A DNA stretch of 7,944 bases, taken from the NCBI GenBank assembly GCA_023399355.1, contig JAEWQC010000318.1, positions 1-7,944 of the forward strand, read 5' to 3'. Positions 5,850 through 7,944 of this stretch are shown piece after piece. Source of the DNA: Bacillota bacterium (lineage in GTDB: Bacteria; Bacillota; Clostridia; Acetivibrionales; DTU013). The position numbers and the translations under genes were made by a program. Each line of letters begins with the position of its first letter. Within the stretch, counting starts at the first letter, position 1. The notes beneath the pieces are model-generated. The model worked only from the letters and a program-made list of their open reading frames with translations, was not told the origin of the DNA and ran no database searches.

Positions 5850-6746
5850 ATGGATTTTTCAGAAATAACGCTTAATAATAAAATGGAATTTGACCGCTTT
5901 ATAACTCTGCACAAGCCAAAAATATCCGAATTGACATTTACCAATTTATTTGCATGGAGAAATTTCTACAAATTCAGATATACTGTTATTGAGGGCCTTT
6001 TATGTATCATATCCGCACCCTGCAGAGGAGAACCGTTTGCCATGATGCCGCTGGGAAATGTCAATGAAGATAACTTTGCAAAGGCCTACTCGCAATTGAA
6101 GGAATATTTTAAAAGCAAAGGCTGGAAGCCTGTCTTCAGGAAAATCGCAGAGAACGAACTGGCCTGGTTTAAAGGAGTGATGGTGCCTGAGGAGGATATT
6201 ATCCACGACAGGGACAACAGCGATTATATCTATAATACCGAAGACCTGGTCAGTCTGCGCGGAAAGCGATACGATGGGAAGCGCAACCATATCAATAAAT
6301 TCAAGAAGCAGCATACCTTTGAATATGTTCCATTGGAATGTTCTCTGCTGGATGAATGCAGCAGGATCATGATCCAGTGGTGCAAGGATAAAGACTGTTC
6401 CTGTCAGGACGGGGATTACTGCGAGCGGCATGCGAATCTGGAACTGTTGCATAATTTCAAGACACTTGGATGCAAAGGCGCTTTGATAAAGATGGATGGG
6501 GTTTACGAGGCATTCTCGGCCGGTGAAATGTTAAACGAAGATACTGCCGTGATTCATATTGAAAAGGCGAAGAACACGGTTGACGGGCTTTATACCATCC
6601 TCAACCAGCAATTTGCCGAAAAGGAGTGGAGCGGTTCAACTTTTATCAACAGGGAACAGGATCTTGGCAAGGAAGGTATGCGGAAAGCCAAGCTTTCCTA
6701 TCATCCGGTTGCGATGATTGACAAATTTACAGTGGTTTCGGGGTAG
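5850..6746 (+). CDS. DUF2156 (phosphatidylglycerol lysyltransferase C-terminal-like, GNAT fold) protein
   Basis: Soluble 298-aa protein of the DUF2156 family, whose double GNAT-like fold is shared with the C-terminal catalytic domain of MprF aminoacyl-phosphatidylglycerol synthases. Family landmarks are ISELTFTNLFAWRNFY (25-40), SLRGKRYDGKRNHINKFKK (135-153), AFSAGEMLNEDTAVIHIEKA (221-240), TILNQQFAEKEW (249-260) and INREQDLGKEGMRKAKLSYH (266-285). MprF's membrane flippase part is absent and no transmembrane segment or signal peptide is seen, so it is not a full MprF. A cluster WCKDKDCSCQDGDYCERH (177-194) holds four Cys and one His and might bind a metal. ATG 5850 has AGGAGA 9 nt upstream. 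The substrate is unknown: aminoacyl or acyl transfer to a lipid or small molecule is only family-level inference. It lies between pfkA and gapA on the same strand but with its own leader. Confidence 0.85.
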   Translation: MDFSEITLNNKMEFDRFITLHKPKISELTFTNLFAWRNFYKFRYTVIEGLLCIISAPCRGEPFAMMPLGNVNEDNFAKAYSQLKEYFKSKGWKPVFRKIAENELAWFKGVMVPEEDIIHDRDNSDYIYNTEDLVSLRGKRYDGKRNHINKFKKQHTFEYVPLECSLLDECSRIMIQWCKDKDCSCQDGDYCERHANLELLHNFKTLGCKGALIKMDGVYEAFSAGEMLNEDTAVIHIEKAKNTVDGLYTILNQQFAEKEWSGSTFINREQDLGKEGMRKAKLSYHPVAMIDKFTVVSG

Positions 6747-6815
6747 AATACTTTTTCATTTGCAGGAGAAGATATGTAAAAAGGTTGTACAGGTGTTTTT
6801 TATGGGTTAATACGG

Positions 6816-6851
6816 ACTTTGTTAAAAAATTAATTATTTTTAACGTAAAGT
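6816..6851 (+). repeat. AT-rich inverted repeat touching the gapA -35 box
   Basis: ACTTTGTTAAAAA (6816-6828) pairs with TTTTTAAC (6837-6844) and AAAGT (6847-6851), giving 13 bp with a 2-nt bulge and an 8-nt loop. It ends one base before the -35 box. It could be an operator, or a weak terminator for the upstream gene. Confidence 0.5.
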
Positions 6852-6852
6852 A

Positions 6853-6881
6853 TTGAAAAAAAGGTAGAAATAATATAAAAT
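6853..6881 (+). promoter_or_regulatory. gapA promoter, sigma-A type
   Basis: TTGAAA (6853-6858) and TAAAAT (6876-6881), each five of six consensus bases, are spaced by 17 bp. The predicted start is near 6888, leaving a leader of about 100 nt before gapA. Confidence 0.6.
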
Positions 6882-6909
6882 AGTTGTGATTTTGATATGA
6901 AATATAACT

Positions 6910-6944
6910 GCAAAAAAACTTGCTGGATTAAGATCTTTTTGCAT
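6910..6944 (+). promoter_or_regulatory. Hairpin in the gapA leader
   Basis: TGCAAAAA (6910-6917) pairs with TTTTTGCA (6937-6944), an 8-bp stem around a 19-nt loop, 42 nt before the ATG. It could stabilise the abundant gapA mRNA or attenuate it; the sequence does not say which. Confidence 0.35.
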
Positions 6945-6986
6945 TATATATGTTTTAACCATATTTATATAGGAGGTAATAAGAAC

Positions 6987-7944
6987 ATGGCAGTAAAAGT
7001 AGGAATTAACGGTTTTGGAAGAATTGGACGTCTTGTATTCAGAGCAGCGGCTGAAAATCCTAATATTGAAATTAAGGGCATAAACGACCCGTTTATCGAT
7101 CTCGAATACATGACCTACATGCTCAGGTACGACACGGTTCATGGCAAGTTCAACGGCACCATCGATGCAAAGGATGGCAAGCTGGTAGTAAACGGCAGGG
7201 AAATCGCAGTATTTGCAGCAAAGGATCCCGGAGAGATTCCATGGGCCAGCTGCGGTGCAGAATATGTTGTTGAATCAACAGGTGTATTCACAACTGTTGA
7301 AAAGGCTTCCGCTCACTTCAAAGGCGGCGCGAAGAAAATTATCATCAGTGCTCCTTCCAATGACGCTCCAATGTTCGTTATGGGCGTTAACAATGACAAA
7401 TATACAAAGGACATGACAGTCGTTTCAAACGCTTCCTGCACTACCAACTGTCTGGCTCCTCTTGCAAAGGTTATCAATGACAACTTCGGAATTATTGAAG
7501 GTTTGATGACTACGGTTCATGCGGCTACCAATACGCAGAAGACTGTTGACGCTCCTTCCAACAAGGACTGGAGAGGCGGCAGGTCCATCCTCGGCAATAT
7601 CATACCTTCTTCCACCGGCGCTGCAAAGGCTGTTGGAAAGGTTATCCCTGCATTGAACGGCAAACTGACCGGTATGGCATTCAGAGTACCCACTGTTGAC
7701 GTATCTGTTGTTGACCTGACAGTCCGTATTGAGAAGGCTGCTACATATGACGAGATCAAAGCGGCTCTCAAGAAAGCTTCTGAGAATGAACTCAAGGGAA
7801 TTCTTGCTTATACTGAAGATTCCGTTGTTTCCACAGACTTTATTCATGATTCTCATACTTCCATATTCGATGCCGGCGCTGGTATTGCTCTGAACAGCAA
7901 TTTTGTCAAGCTGGTTTCCTGGTATGACAACGAATGGGGTTATT
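6987..7944 (+). CDS. gapA: Glyceraldehyde-3-phosphate dehydrogenase, type I, 3' end cut by window
   Basis: Oxidises and phosphorylates glyceraldehyde 3-phosphate to 1,3-bisphosphoglycerate with NAD+, a core cytoplasmic glycolytic step acting as a homotetramer. The 319 codons visible run from INGFGRIGR (Rossmann loop, residues 7-15) through GINDPF (31-36; D34 favours NAD over NADP), STGVF (97-101), SNASCTTNCLAP (147-158; catalytic C151), TTVHAATNTQKT (175-186; H178 activates the Cys), PSSTGAAKAVGKVIP (207-221), AFRVPTVDVSV (231-241) and SWYDNEWGY (311-319). The family usually has 330-340 aa, so about 16 residues are missing beyond the window. ATG 6987 has AGGAGG (6971-6976) 10 nt upstream and family members start at this point. 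The HAATNTQKTVDAPS segment differs slightly from the commoner HATTATQKTVDGPS, without loss of catalytic residues. Codon choice is regular, as expected for a highly expressed gene. Confidence 0.97.
   Translation, partial: MAVKVGINGFGRIGRLVFRAAAENPNIEIKGINDPFIDLEYMTYMLRYDTVHGKFNGTIDAKDGKLVVNGREIAVFAAKDPGEIPWASCGAEYVVESTGVFTTVEKASAHFKGGAKKIIISAPSNDAPMFVMGVNNDKYTKDMTVVSNASCTTNCLAPLAKVINDNFGIIEGLMTTVHAATNTQKTVDAPSNKDWRGGRSILGNIIPSSTGAAKAVGKVIPALNGKLTGMAFRVPTVDVSVVDLTVRIEKAATYDEIKAALKKASENELKGILAYTEDSVVSTDFIHDSHTSIFDAGAGIALNSNFVKLVSWYDNEWGY

Overview
The window looks like a chromosome segment of an anaerobic, low-to-mid G+C Firmicute of class Clostridia. The basis is clostridial-style Shine-Dalgarno sites (AGGAGG, GGAGTGGAGG), the sequence character of the GapA, Pfk, TrmL and M20 peptidase proteins, and AT-rich intergenic DNA with sigma-A-like promoters. 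A genus cannot be fixed from the sequence alone.

Positions 1-2452 are an accessory, decaying region. It opens with four tandem 23-bp units that look like the right terminus of an IS21-family element, ending at about 109. Next comes the middle part of an RHS/YD-repeat (WapA-like) polymorphic-toxin protein, broken by two in-frame TGA codons (371-373, 635-637). A 237-bp GC-rich insert (814-1050) is flanked by a 9-bp direct repeat. Behind it lie a minus-strand HNH nuclease that has lost its start, the last ~65 codons of an unrecognised C-terminal toxin domain, and an intact 115-aa gene placed like its immunity gene. A last 54-codon RHS scrap (2288-2452) closes the region. All plus-strand RHS and toxin remnants share one reading frame, which fits one ancestral gene with displaced toxin tips.

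Positions 2453-2745 are intergenic, with two hairpins. From 2746 on the DNA is compact housekeeping sequence, all on the plus strand. trmL (tRNA wobble 2'-O-methyltransferase) and an M20 peptidase-T-like gene are 6 bp apart and probably co-transcribed. pfkA follows, a group III 6-phosphofructokinase with ATP-type Gly and PPi/group-III-type Lys signature residues. Then comes a DUF2156 (GNAT-like, phosphatidylglycerol lysyltransferase C-terminal-like) gene behind a leader with three consecutive hairpins. Last is gapA, cut by the window edge about 16 codons before its expected end, with a good promoter and an AT-rich inverted repeat touching its -35 box.

Two glycolytic enzymes, Pfk and GAPDH, flank the DUF2156 gene, but each gene has its own leader, so this reads as a neighbourhood rather than a single operon. 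No rRNA, tRNA or CRISPR array was seen. The points most worth following are the short TSD-flanked insert, the orphaned toxin/immunity cassette, and the structured DUF2156 leader.
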